From positions 6,291,001 to 6,355,000 of the forward strand of contig NZ_CP118615.1 of the NCBI RefSeq assembly GCF_028993575.1: 64,000 nucleotides of DNA, read 5' to 3'. Position 1 is the stretch's first letter; each line of letters opens with the position of its first letter. Shown piece after piece: positions 1 to 6,185 of this stretch. The notes below the pieces were generated by a model. That model did not search any database, was not told the origin of the DNA, and saw only the letters and a program-made list of their open reading frames with translations. The stretch is from Micromonospora cathayae (lineage in GTDB: Bacteria; Actinomycetota; Actinomycetes; Mycobacteriales; Micromonosporaceae). The translations under genes and the position numbers were made by a program.

Positions 1-186
1 CCGCACGTGCCGGTCGACGGGGAGTGGGTGAGGGTCCAACTCCCGTCGGCGGCGTACGCGGGCGTCGCGCCGACCAGGAGTGCACCGCAGGTGGTTGCCA
101 AGGTGAGGATCGATCTGCGCAGCATCGCGGACGCCTTCCTGGAGAACGCCAGCACGGGTCGACAGCCAACTGATCGATGGCCGTGA
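1..186 (+). CDS. C-terminal end of an unrecognised protein (partial)
   Basis: Frame 1 is open from the first base of the window to a TGA at 184-186, giving the last 61 residues of a protein whose start lies outside the window. The tail has a hydrophilic run followed by a short stretch that could be helical (around VRIDLRSIADAFLENA). I recognise no domain. Codon choice (mostly G/C in third positions) is compatible with coding, but the piece is too short for a family call. It converges with the GntR-type gene, ending 33 bp before that gene's stop. Confidence 0.4.
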   Translation, partial: PHVPVDGEWVRVQLPSAAYAGVAPTRSAPQVVAKVRIDLRSIADAFLENASTGRQPTDRWP

Positions 187-219
187 TGGTATCAACGGCA
201 GGCGGCCACCACTACCGCC

Positions 220-459
220 TCACGGCTCACGCATCCAGAGCGCCGGATCGTTGACGAACACCCCTTTGCCCTGATGACGCCAGATCACCCGGAGGGCTTC
301 CAGTCGGACGTAGACCTGCTTGACGGTCGACGCGCTGACCTTGTGCTTGGCGGCGAGCTGGGTGATCGATGGCAGCTTCTCGCCCGGCTTGAGCGTCTTG
401 GCTCGAATCTCGGCGACGATCTCGTCGGCGATACGGATGTAGTCGGCGGTGATCGGCAT
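220..459 (-). CDS. minimal GntR-family winged-helix regulator
   Basis: A 79-residue protein that is essentially only the GntR DNA-binding domain. An amphipathic N-terminal helix (IADEIVAEIRA) is followed by the typical GEKLPS turn at 27-31, a helix-turn-helix (QLAAKHKVSASTVKQVYVRLE) and a wing (GKGVFV). There is no C-terminal effector domain, as in short YtrA-like regulators. The ATG at 457-459 was chosen because the GntR fold begins right after it and a GGGGGAG ribosome site precedes it; a longer in-frame extension upstream has no family match. The effector and targets cannot be told. Such one-domain GntR proteins are common in actinomycetes, sometimes on integrative elements, but no other element gene is visible. 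Confidence 0.8.
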   Translation of the reverse strand: MPITADYIRIADEIVAEIRAKTLKPGEKLPSITQLAAKHKVSASTVKQVYVRLEALRVIWRHQGKGVFVNDPALWMREP

Positions 460-760
460 GACTCCCCCTGCGTGGCACGCCAATTCGATCACGCATCGGC
501 ACACACCGACAACTCTGCGTTTAACTAAGGTGACTGGGACAGCTAAGTTCAGTCGTGCCTCTCCCCTTGCGTGGCAACGAGGTAGGAGAGGTTTCCCCTG
601 GTCGGGTTGGGTTACGCGTGCCTGCCTCGACCTCTGGGCCGCTCTGTTCCCGTACCGCTGAACGAGCTGCGGGGGCAGGGCCGGGCGGGTCGCCGCGTGC
701 CGGCGTGCGGCGACCCGCCCCTCCCCCGTGAGCACTCCGACCTGCCCGGAAAGGACCGAC
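460..760. other. gene-free stretch with RNA-like secondary structure
   Basis: About 300 bp between the divergent GntR-type gene and the DivIVA-like gene. I see no convincing ORF. It holds nested inverted repeats at 558-591 (CCTCTCC/GGAGAGG enclosing TTGC-GTG-GCAA) and a very strong hairpin at 683-720. Repeated CTAAG pentamers around 520-550 could be operator sites of the adjacent regulator. The first part is less GC-rich than the surroundings, as expected for a promoter region. Confidence 0.5.
683..720 (+). terminator. strong hairpin upstream of the DivIVA-like gene
   Basis: A perfect 14-bp inverted repeat (683-696 against 707-720) with a 10-nt loop, followed by CTCCCCC rather than a T tract. 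It looks like an actinobacterial intrinsic terminator, yet no coding gene ends before it on the plus strand. It could end a short non-coding transcript or attenuate the DivIVA-like gene. Confidence 0.6.
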
Positions 761-1036
761 GTGGCCCAGGTGTACCGCTCCGGCCAGCCCTACGGCACCG
801 GCCTGCCGCACCGGACGACCCCGCACGAGGTACGCACCCGCGAGTTCAGCCCGCGTCGGCGCGGCGTCGACCGCGACGAGGTACGCGGATTCCTGGCCGA
901 CCTGGCCGACGACCTGGCCGACCTGTACCGGCAGCTCAGCCTGCTCGACCAGGAGAACGGGCGGCTGAAACGGGCACTGCGCGACTGGCAGACCATGCAC
1001 GCCCGGGAATGCCGGCCGAACCGGGGGCACTGGTGA
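761..1036 (+). CDS. DivIVA-domain protein
   Basis: A protein of about 91 residues. After a basic, proline-containing N-terminus it has the DivIVA signature, TREFSPRRRGVDRDEVRGFL, in which residues after the turn start a heptad-like helix (DLADDLADLYRQLSLLDQEN) predicted to form a coiled coil. DivIVA/Wag31 relatives recognise negatively curved membrane and organise polar growth; this one has only a single short coiled coil and is an accessory paralogue, not Wag31. I chose GTG at 761 because AAGGA lies 6 nt upstream; a GTG at 728 is also in frame but lacks a ribosome site. The following small gene starts 3 nt after the stop. Confidence 0.75.
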   Translation: MAQVYRSGQPYGTGLPHRTTPHEVRTREFSPRRRGVDRDEVRGFLADLADDLADLYRQLSLLDQENGRLKRALRDWQTMHARECRPNRGHW

Positions 1037-1039
1037 GCG

Positions 1040-1303
1040 GTGCGACTCCGGGCCGGTGACCTGCTGCGGGTCGACGGCTGCGCGTCGGTGCAGTTCGGCG
1101 GCGGCCGGGCGTTGACGGTACGGGTGGCGACGGTCCACCTCGACCGGCCCACCTTCGACGGCTGGATCTGGCTGACCGGGTACGTGCTCGACGACGGTGG
1201 CCTGGCCACCGCCAAGCGGGAGCTGTTCGTCCAGCTCACCGGCCTGCACCGGCTGGCCGGCATGGCTGCTCCGGTCCGCTCCTGCGCGAGCGGCGGTCCA
1301 TAG
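1040..1303 (+). CDS. small conserved-looking hypothetical protein
   Basis: An 87-residue protein starting on a GTG just after the TGA of the DivIVA-like gene, so the two are probably translated together. The sequence has alternating beta-like segments (LLRVDGCASVQFGG, TVRVATVHLDR, DGWIWLTGYVLDD) and ends with a helix (KRELFVQLTGLHRL), suggesting a small compact beta-barrel-like domain. I do not recognise a named family. Its position behind a DivIVA-domain gene hints at a shared role at the envelope, which is inference only. Confidence 0.6.
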   Translation: MRLRAGDLLRVDGCASVQFGGGRALTVRVATVHLDRPTFDGWIWLTGYVLDDGGLATAKRELFVQLTGLHRLAGMAAPVRSCASGGP

Positions 1304-1441
1304 TGGAGGACGGCGTCGCCGCGCCGGCCGCCCTGCTGCACCTCTCGCCCGCGCAGGAGGCCCTGCTGTCTCTCTTCACCCCTTCGAGCGGGTGAGGGGC
1401 GGCCCGCTGATGGGTCCGCGTACGGTTGCACACGGCACCGG

Positions 1442-2380
1442 TCAGGTTGCCCGGCTGGCGAGGATGGCCAAGGTCTCCCGGCGTACCCGGTCCGCCTCGT
1501 GGACGAGGCGGCGGTGGGCGAAACGGACCACCAGGATGCCCTGGGTGGCCAGCAGTGCGTCCCGGCGCAGGTCGATCTCCCGCTGTCGCGGGTCGCCGTG
1601 GGTGGTGGCACCATCGAGTTCGATGTTGACGCGTTCCCGCTCGGCGAGCATGTCCAGGTACAGGGTGCGCCGGCCGACCTGGACGCGGACCTGCCGCCGG
1701 AAGGGTGGCATTCCCGGGCCGGTGAAGACGTGTTCGTGCCCCCAGATCTCCAGCGGGCTGCGGCAGCCCTCGGTGAGCCGGGTCAGCAGGGTACGCAGCG
1801 CCCGCCGCTCGGCCAGTCTCGGGGTACGGCCCAGGGTGTGACGCAGCCGCTCGGGGGTGGTGTACCGGTCGTTGACGGCACGGATCACCGGTGCGTGTCG
1901 CTCGGCGGGCGGCAGCAGGGGCCACGAGTCGATCACGGTCTGGTCGAGACTGGTCACCGGCAGCCCGTTGCGTCGTACCACCTGCGGCGGTCCGAGGACG
2001 AAGCCGGTCCGCCGGTGCACGCGTACGCCGGGGCGGGTGCGGACGGTGGAGCCCGGCGCTGCGCTCAGGTGCAGGTCGTCGCCGGTCGGCTGCGGGCGTA
2101 GGCCCCACCGGTGCAGGGCGCTGAGGTGGCTGAGCACGGCCTGTCCGTCGGCCCAGGCGCAGACCGCCAGGTGTCCGACGGCCGGTGGTAGTCGACCGAT
2201 GGGCGGGTGCCGGTGCGACGTCGACAGGTGGGCTGCGGCGAACACCCCGGGCAGTACACGCACCAGATCCCCGGTGGCGCACGCGTGCTGGAGGGTCCAC
2301 GGCGGTACCACCTGTAACGCCACCGACCGGCTGACCACGCCGCCACTGTGCTCCACCAGGTTCCGCAGTGCCTCGTTCAC
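1442..2380 (-). CDS. AbiEi-like HTH protein fused to a DUF559 (Vsr-like) nuclease domain
   Basis: About 312 residues. The N-terminus (EALRNLVEHSGGVVSRSVALQ) resembles the winged-helix domain of AbiEi-type antitoxins, used to recognise DNA. The C-terminus (about the last 100 residues) resembles DUF559, a relative of Vsr/PD-(D/E)XK nucleases, with SPLEIWG, LYLDMLAERERVNIELDG and a final RREIDLRRD-type helix. Proteins of this architecture are scattered in actinobacteria as single genes with no established role; DNA repair, restriction or regulation are all possible. No AbiEii toxin lies next to it, so this is not a classical type IV toxin-antitoxin pair. The start is uncertain: GTG at 2380 fits the domain, while GTG at 2428 would add 16 odd residues. 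Confidence 0.7.
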   Translation of the reverse strand: MNEALRNLVEHSGGVVSRSVALQVVPPWTLQHACATGDLVRVLPGVFAAAHLSTSHRHPPIGRLPPAVGHLAVCAWADGQAVLSHLSALHRWGLRPQPTGDDLHLSAAPGSTVRTRPGVRVHRRTGFVLGPPQVVRRNGLPVTSLDQTVIDSWPLLPPAERHAPVIRAVNDRYTTPERLRHTLGRTPRLAERRALRTLLTRLTEGCRSPLEIWGHEHVFTGPGMPPFRRQVRVQVGRRTLYLDMLAERERVNIELDGATTHGDPRQREIDLRRDALLATQGILVVRFAHRRLVHEADRVRRETLAILASRAT

Positions 2381-2435
2381 GTCGTCGACGGTGCCGACCG
2401 GGCCCCGCGCCGGGCAACCGGCGACCACCCGGATA

Positions 2436-2468
2436 TGTGGACAACCACCGGACTGTGGACAACCACCG
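2436..2468 (-). promoter_or_regulatory. two direct DnaA-box-like sites
   Basis: TTGTCCACA occurs twice on the minus strand (2436-2444 and 2454-2462), 18 bp apart, inside two copies of a 15-bp direct repeat. TTGTCCACA is the preferred DnaA box described for Streptomyces. The pair sits immediately upstream of the HTH-DUF559 gene. DnaA binding here is inference. Confidence 0.6.
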
Positions 2469-2550
2469 CCCCAGCCTCGGCTTGTGCTAAGGCAGAGCGA
2501 CTTCTGACGGATGCGGTGGAAGAACGTCGGCGTGTCGTGTAGCTGGGCTG

Positions 2551-3207
2551 TCAGGAAAGGGGGCCGCCGTCCGTGATCCGGATGTGGACGGCGCGGGCGG
2601 CGGTGGCGGCGGTGAGCAGCACGGCGTAGCGGGGTTCGGGGACGTCGAGGAGGCGCTCGGCGCGCAGGGCGGCGAGCGGGGCGAGCCGACGGTCGGCCAG
2701 GACGGTGTCCACGGCGCGCCGGTCGCCGCCGCAGACCACGGCGCTGAGGGTGGCCGCCTCAGGCAGCAGCAGGCGTACCGCCAGGTCGACGGCGTCGGCG
2801 AGGGCGGCCTTGGCCTGGTTGTCGCGGCGGCGGGCGAAACGTTGCTGGGACCAGCCGCCGGCGGCGGTACGGCCCTGCACGTACCGGGTGTCGACCTTGT
2901 GGACGGGGAGATCGGTGCCCTCGGCGACGCCGACGGCCACCGCGCCCTTGCGGGCCAGCAGCAGGCCGATCCGGCGGGGCGTCCCGGCAGCCGTGGCGAA
3001 GGCGGGAAGATCAGCGCTGGGCGGCACGCCGGGCGGGGTGTGGAGTTCGGCGGCGGCGCCGTCGGGGGCGGTGAGCAGGAGACCGTACGGCTCGGTGCTG
3101 GCCGTCGGGGGGCCGTGCCGGTCGGCGAAGTTCGTCACCCAGCGGGTGACGCGGGCCGGGTCGACCTCGACCCAGCGGCCTCCTCCGGCGGCGGGTCGGC
3201 TGGTCAT
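2551..3207 (-). CDS. acVLRF1/Vms1-like peptidyl-tRNA hydrolase
   Basis: A 218-residue protein matching the actinobacterial Vms1-like release-factor family. These proteins resemble eRF1 domain 2 and are thought to free nascent chains from tRNA on stalled ribosomes. The visible hallmark is a glycine-rich loop followed by a glutamine and a basic helix (AAGGWSQQRFARRRDNQ, around residues 130-146), corresponding to the GGQ-like catalytic loop. The C-terminal half has alternating beta strands and helices ([27 protein letters not shown]). ATG at 3207 begins the domain; the long upstream extension has no similarity. Neighbouring genes do not suggest an operon. Confidence 0.75.
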   Translation of the reverse strand: MTSRPAAGGGRWVEVDPARVTRWVTNFADRHGPPTASTEPYGLLLTAPDGAAAELHTPPGVPPSADLPAFATAAGTPRRIGLLLARKGAVAVGVAEGTDLPVHKVDTRYVQGRTAAGGWSQQRFARRRDNQAKAALADAVDLAVRLLLPEAATLSAVVCGGDRRAVDTVLADRRLAPLAALRAERLLDVPEPRYAVLLTAATAARAVHIRITDGGPLS

Positions 3208-3280
3208 GCCCTGACGGTACGGCGTCGTCACCGGACGGGTGACGGCGGGCGGACACCGGGGCGGTCCCCGCCCGGCCGGC

Positions 3281-3338
3281 GTCCTCCCGGCCGGGCGGCA
3301 TCCTCCCGGCCGGTCAGCGTCCTCCCGGGCGGTCAGTG
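3281..3338. repeat. three imperfect tandem copies overlapping the lysE stop codon
   Basis: Three copies of about 19-20 bp with core TCCTCCCGG (3281-3300, 3301-3319, 3320-3338). The last contains the TCA that is the complement of the LysE-type gene's stop codon, so the array runs out of the 3' end of the gene into the spacer. Confidence 0.6.
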
Positions 3339-3977
3339 CCCGAGCAGGGTGACCACGGCGAGTCCGGCGATCAGCACGCTGGACACCAGGGCGGTGACCA
3401 GGCGGCCCCGGGGGCCGGTCAGCAGCCGGCCGACCAGGCTTCCGCTCGCGGCCACCAGGAGTTGCCAGCTCGCCGAGGCGAGGAACGCGCCCAGCACGAA
3501 CAGCACGGCCGCCGCCGGGTCGGTGGCGTCGGGCCGGCCGAGGACCAGGGCCGTGAAGTAGACCACCGTGGCCGGGTTGAGCACGGTCAACGCCAGCAGC
3601 CCGAGGAAGGCGCGCGGCGGCGTGTCCAGACCGCGCCGGACCGGCACCGCCGTGGGGGTACGCGGCCGTAGCGCCCGCCAGGTGGTGTGCCCGGCGAGGG
3701 CGAGCAGCACCGCTGCCGCGACCAGTCGCAGCGGGCCGGCCACCGGCGCGACCAGGCCGGCCACGGCGGCTCCGCCCAGCGCGGCGACGGCGGCGTACAG
3801 CCCGTCGGCGGCGGCCACCCCGAGCGCGGCGGCGGCCCCCACCCGGAACGAGGTACGCGCGGTCAGTCCGAGGATCAGTACCGCGATCGCGCCCACCGGT
3901 ACGGCGACCCCGTAGCCGGCGACCACGCCGGCCAGGAACGCGCTCAGCACGGCGGGTGCAGAGCCGGGCCGGACCAC
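3333..3977 (-). CDS. LysE-family amino acid exporter
   Basis: A 214-residue membrane protein with about six hydrophobic segments, a length typical of LysE/RhtB exporters. The N-terminal region has the family pattern with a [10 protein letters not shown] segment (compare PGP in the family), and the second half has [18 protein letters not shown], which matches the conserved NP-containing helix of LysE proteins. It probably exports an amino acid or related small molecule; the substrate cannot be read from the sequence. GTG at 3977 is the first start and a later GTG at 3950 is possible; neither has a clear ribosome site. It is divergent from the superoxide dismutase gene. Confidence 0.8.
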   Translation of the reverse strand: MVRPGSAPAVLSAFLAGVVAGYGVAVPVGAIAVLILGLTARTSFRVGAAAALGVAAADGLYAAVAALGGAAVAGLVAPVAGPLRLVAAAVLLALAGHTTWRALRPRTPTAVPVRRGLDTPPRAFLGLLALTVLNPATVVYFTALVLGRPDATDPAAAVLFVLGAFLASASWQLLVAASGSLVGRLLTGPRGRLVTALVSSVLIAGLAVVTLLGH

Positions 3978-4126
3978 GGCGACGTGCGCTGTCGGCCGGT
4001 GGCGGTGGCCACGGCGACAGGAACGCTGCTCGGGTACGACTCGTGCATGCGGTCATCCTCGGTGGCCGGGGCGGCTACCGCGACCCGTTTTCGATCCGCC
4101 ACCGCCGTCTTGCAGGCCGTAGGCAG

Positions 4127-4143
4127 TTGCAAAAGAGTGGCAA
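4127..4143 (+). promoter_or_regulatory. Nur-box-like operator of the superoxide dismutase gene
   Basis: TTGCAA-AAGAG-TGGCAA, an almost perfect match to the Nur box reported for Streptomyces (TTGCAA-N5-TTGCAA), ends 19 bp before the ATG. In Streptomyces, nickel-bound Nur represses the iron SOD gene through such a site. Presence of Nur in this organism cannot be checked from the window. Confidence 0.6.
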
Positions 4144-4162
4144 CAAGGGCAGGCTTTCGGGC

Positions 4163-4786
4163 ATGGCGATCTACACGCTTCCCGACCTGCCCTACGACTA
4201 CGGTGCCCTGGAGCCGGCCATGTCCGGGGAGATCCTGGAGCTGCACCACGGCAAGCACCACGCGGCGTACGTCAAGGGCGGCAACGACACCCTCGACCAG
4301 CTCGCCGAGGCCCGCGACCGGGGCGACCACTCGGCGCTGGTGGGGCTGGAGAAGACCCTCGCGTTCAACCTGTCCGGGCACGTCCTGCACTCGATCTTCT
4401 GGCGCAACCTCTCCCCCGACGGCGGCGACCGGCCCGACGGCGACCTGGCCGACGCCATCACCGAGCACTTCGGCTCCTTCGAGGCGTTCGCCGGGCAGCT
4501 CTCCGCCGCCACCAAGGGCGTGCAGGGTTCCGGCTGGGGCGTGCTGGCCTGGGAACCGCTGTCCGGGCGGCTGATCGTCGAGCAGGTCTACGACCACCAC
4601 GGCAACGTGGGGCAGGGCTGCACCCCGCTGCTGGTCTTCGACGCCTGGGAGCACGCGTACTACCTGCAGTACCGCAATGTCCGCCCGGACTACGTCGACC
4701 GGCTGTGGGACCTGGTGAACTGGGCCGACGTCACCCGACGGTTCGACGCGGCCCGGACCGCCGGCGACCCGCTCGCCCTGCGGTGA
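4163..4786 (+). CDS. sodF: superoxide dismutase, Fe/Mn family
   Basis: A 207-residue cytoplasmic enzyme that converts superoxide to oxygen and hydrogen peroxide. The metal ligands expected for the family are visible: His28 (in [11 protein letters not shown]), His76 ([10 protein letters not shown]), Asp160 and His164 ([12 protein letters not shown]). The QGSGWG motif at 121-126 is also present. Length is normal. Fe or Mn use cannot be decided from sequence alone; the symbol sodF is by analogy to the Nur-regulated Streptomyces enzyme. The start is ATG 4163; a longer upstream frame is non-homologous. A Nur-box-like site lies just upstream. A small unknown gene follows 13 bp downstream and may be cotranscribed. 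Confidence 0.93.
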   Translation: MAIYTLPDLPYDYGALEPAMSGEILELHHGKHHAAYVKGGNDTLDQLAEARDRGDHSALVGLEKTLAFNLSGHVLHSIFWRNLSPDGGDRPDGDLADAITEHFGSFEAFAGQLSAATKGVQGSGWGVLAWEPLSGRLIVEQVYDHHGNVGQGCTPLLVFDAWEHAYYLQYRNVRPDYVDRLWDLVNWADVTRRFDAARTAGDPLALR

Positions 4787-4799
4787 CGGCGGTACGGTC

Positions 4800-5072
4800 A
4801 TGACCGGTCCGGAGCCCCTGTTCGCCGCCGCGCAGCAGGCCGCCGGGGTCGTCGCGGCCCGGCACCGCGGCGACTACGCCGGAGCCGAGGAACTGCTCGC
4901 CGGGTTCCCCGACGAGGCGGCCCGGACCCGGGGGTTCTGCCTGCTCGCCGAGCTGTCGTTGAGTCTGGTCCGCGCGCAGACCGGGCAGAGCATGGACGAA
5001 CTGGTCCAGGAGTTGACCCTGCTGATGGCCTCGGCGGCGGCAACCGGCCCGCCACCCGGGCCAGGTCGGTGA
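4800..5072 (+). CDS. small helical hypothetical protein downstream of SOD
   Basis: A 90-residue protein with an alanine/leucine-rich, probably all-helical sequence (residues 8-75) and a proline/glycine-rich tail. It starts 13 bp after the SOD stop and is followed by a strong terminator, so the two form a likely two-gene unit. I recognise no family. The repeat-like spacing of helices (VVAARHRGDYAGAEELL, FCLLAELSLSLVRAQTG) resembles a short TPR-like helical pair, but this is weak. Confidence 0.55.
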   Translation: MTGPEPLFAAAQQAAGVVAARHRGDYAGAEELLAGFPDEAARTRGFCLLAELSLSLVRAQTGQSMDELVQELTLLMASAAATGPPPGPGR

Positions 5073-5102
5073 CAACCGCCCGTCCACCGCGCGCCGCGAA
5101 CG

Positions 5103-5144
5103 CGTCGAGGGTGCCGCCCCGGACAGGGGACGGCACCCTCGACG
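5103..5144. terminator. bidirectional terminator between the SOD unit and the suf operon
   Basis: A 14-bp perfect inverted repeat (5103-5116 against 5131-5144); the loop itself can pair CCCC with GGGG. It lies between two convergent genes and can end both transcripts. Confidence 0.8.
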
Positions 5145-5154
5145 GTGCATCAGG

Positions 5155-5673
5155 TCAGACGTTGAAGCCGAGCGAGCGGAGCTGGTCGCGTCCCTCGTCG
5201 GTGATCTTGTCGGGGCCCCACGGCGGCAGCCACACCCAGTTGATCCGGATGTCGCCGACCAGGCCGCCACCCGGGCCGGTGGTCAGCGCCTGCCGGGCCT
5301 GGTCCTCGATGACGTCGGTCAGCGGGCAGGCCGCCGAGGTCAACGTCATGTCCAGGGTGGCGACGTTGTCGTCACCGACGTGCACGCCGTACAGCAGACC
5401 GAGATCGACCACGTTGATGCCCAGCTCCGGGTCGACGACGTCCTTCATCGCCTCCTCGATGTCGGCGACGGCGGCCTTACCGCCGGCCGGCGTCGCGGAC
5501 GTGCCGTCCGCCGGCGTCGCGGACGGCGTGGTGGCCGTGGCGTCGACCGGCGCGGACGGCACCGTGGCCGTGCCGTTGGACGACGTGGCCGGCACCGTGG
5601 CCGTGCCGTCGACCGGCGTCGCCGTGTCCTCGACCGACGGCGTCGCGGCCGTCGCGGTGTCCTCAGAACTCAT
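5155..5673 (-). CDS. sufT: SufT-like Fe-S assembly factor (DUF59/MIP18) with repetitive N-terminal extension
   Basis: A 172-residue protein. Residues about 69-172 form the DUF59 domain, with the conserved DPELGINVVDLGLLY and the TSAACPLTD motif whose Cys is expected to take part in Fe-S cluster handling. In SUF operons this protein helps maturation of Fe-S enzymes. Residues 1-68 are a low-complexity Ala/Thr/Pro/Val/Asp extension with repeated (D/N)GTATVP units, encoded by tandem DNA repeats and absent from minimal family members of about 100 residues. ATG 5673 overlaps the sufU stop by 4 nt, so it is translationally coupled as the last suf gene. Confidence 0.88.
   Translation of the reverse strand: MSSEDTATAATPSVEDTATPVDGTATVPATSSNGTATVPSAPVDATATTPSATPADGTSATPAGGKAAVADIEEAMKDVVDPELGINVVDLGLLYGVHVGDDNVATLDMTLTSAACPLTDVIEDQARQALTTGPGGGLVGDIRINWVWLPPWGPDKITDEGRDQLRSLGFNV
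5487..5609. repeat. in-gene repeats encoding the SufT extension
   Basis: CCGGCGTCGCGGACG occurs at 5487-5501 and 5511-5525 (24-bp period), and a 19-bp sequence occurs at 5558-5576 and 5591-5609 (33-bp period). They encode the Ala/Thr/Pro-rich N-terminus of SufT. Confidence 0.7.
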
Positions 5674-6143
5674 GCCTTCACCTCCGGGCTCGCGCCCACC
5701 CCGGCGCGTGCCGCGGCGTCCTTGAACGCCATCCACGGCAGCAGCGCGCACTTGACCCGGGCGGGGAAGCGGGCGACACCCGCGAACGCGACCCCGTCAC
5801 CGAGCACGTCCTCGTCCGGCGTGACCTCGCCACGGCCGGACATCAGCTCGACGAACGCCTCGTGCACGGCGAACGCATCCCCCGCGTCCCGCCCGCGCAG
5901 CAGTTCGTGCAGCACACTCGCCGACGCCTGGCTGATCGAACAGCCCACCCCGTCGTACGAGATGTCGTGCAGCACCGTGCCGTCGGTGGCGACCCGCACG
6001 GTCACCTCGTCCCCGCAGGTCGGGTTGACGTGGTGCGCCTCGGCGACCCGGTCGGCCGCCTCCTGCGGGTCACGCAGCCCCCGACCGTGCGGGTGCTTGT
6101 AGTGGTCCAGGATGATCTCCTGGTAGAGAGATTCAAGCTGCAT
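5670..6143 (-). CDS. sufU: SufU Fe-S cluster assembly sulfurtransferase
   Basis: A 157-residue zinc-dependent sulfur-transfer partner of SufS. It accepts persulfide sulfur from the desulfurase and passes it to the SufBCD scaffold. The expected zinc ligands are visible: Cys43 and Asp45 in NPTCGDEV, Cys68 in GVGCSISQAS and Cys132 in RVKCALLPW. The length is typical of SufU and the 18-20 residue insertion separating SufU from IscU is accommodated. ATG at 6143 directly begins the family N-terminus (LYQEIILDHYKHP). It follows sufS by 42 bp and overlaps sufT by 4 nt. Confidence 0.95.
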   Translation of the reverse strand: MQLESLYQEIILDHYKHPHGRGLRDPQEAADRVAEAHHVNPTCGDEVTVRVATDGTVLHDISYDGVGCSISQASASVLHELLRGRDAGDAFAVHEAFVELMSGRGEVTPDEDVLGDGVAFAGVARFPARVKCALLPWMAFKDAAARAGVGASPEVKA

Positions 6144-6185
6144 CAGGCTGAACTCCCGTCGATCCGCGGGCTCCTGCGTCGCCGC

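Noticed and set aside
449..661. 70-residue plus-strand ORF in the spacer before the DivIVA-like gene
   Set aside because: No ribosome site, no domain, and it overlaps the start of the GntR-type gene; the region looks non-coding and structured.
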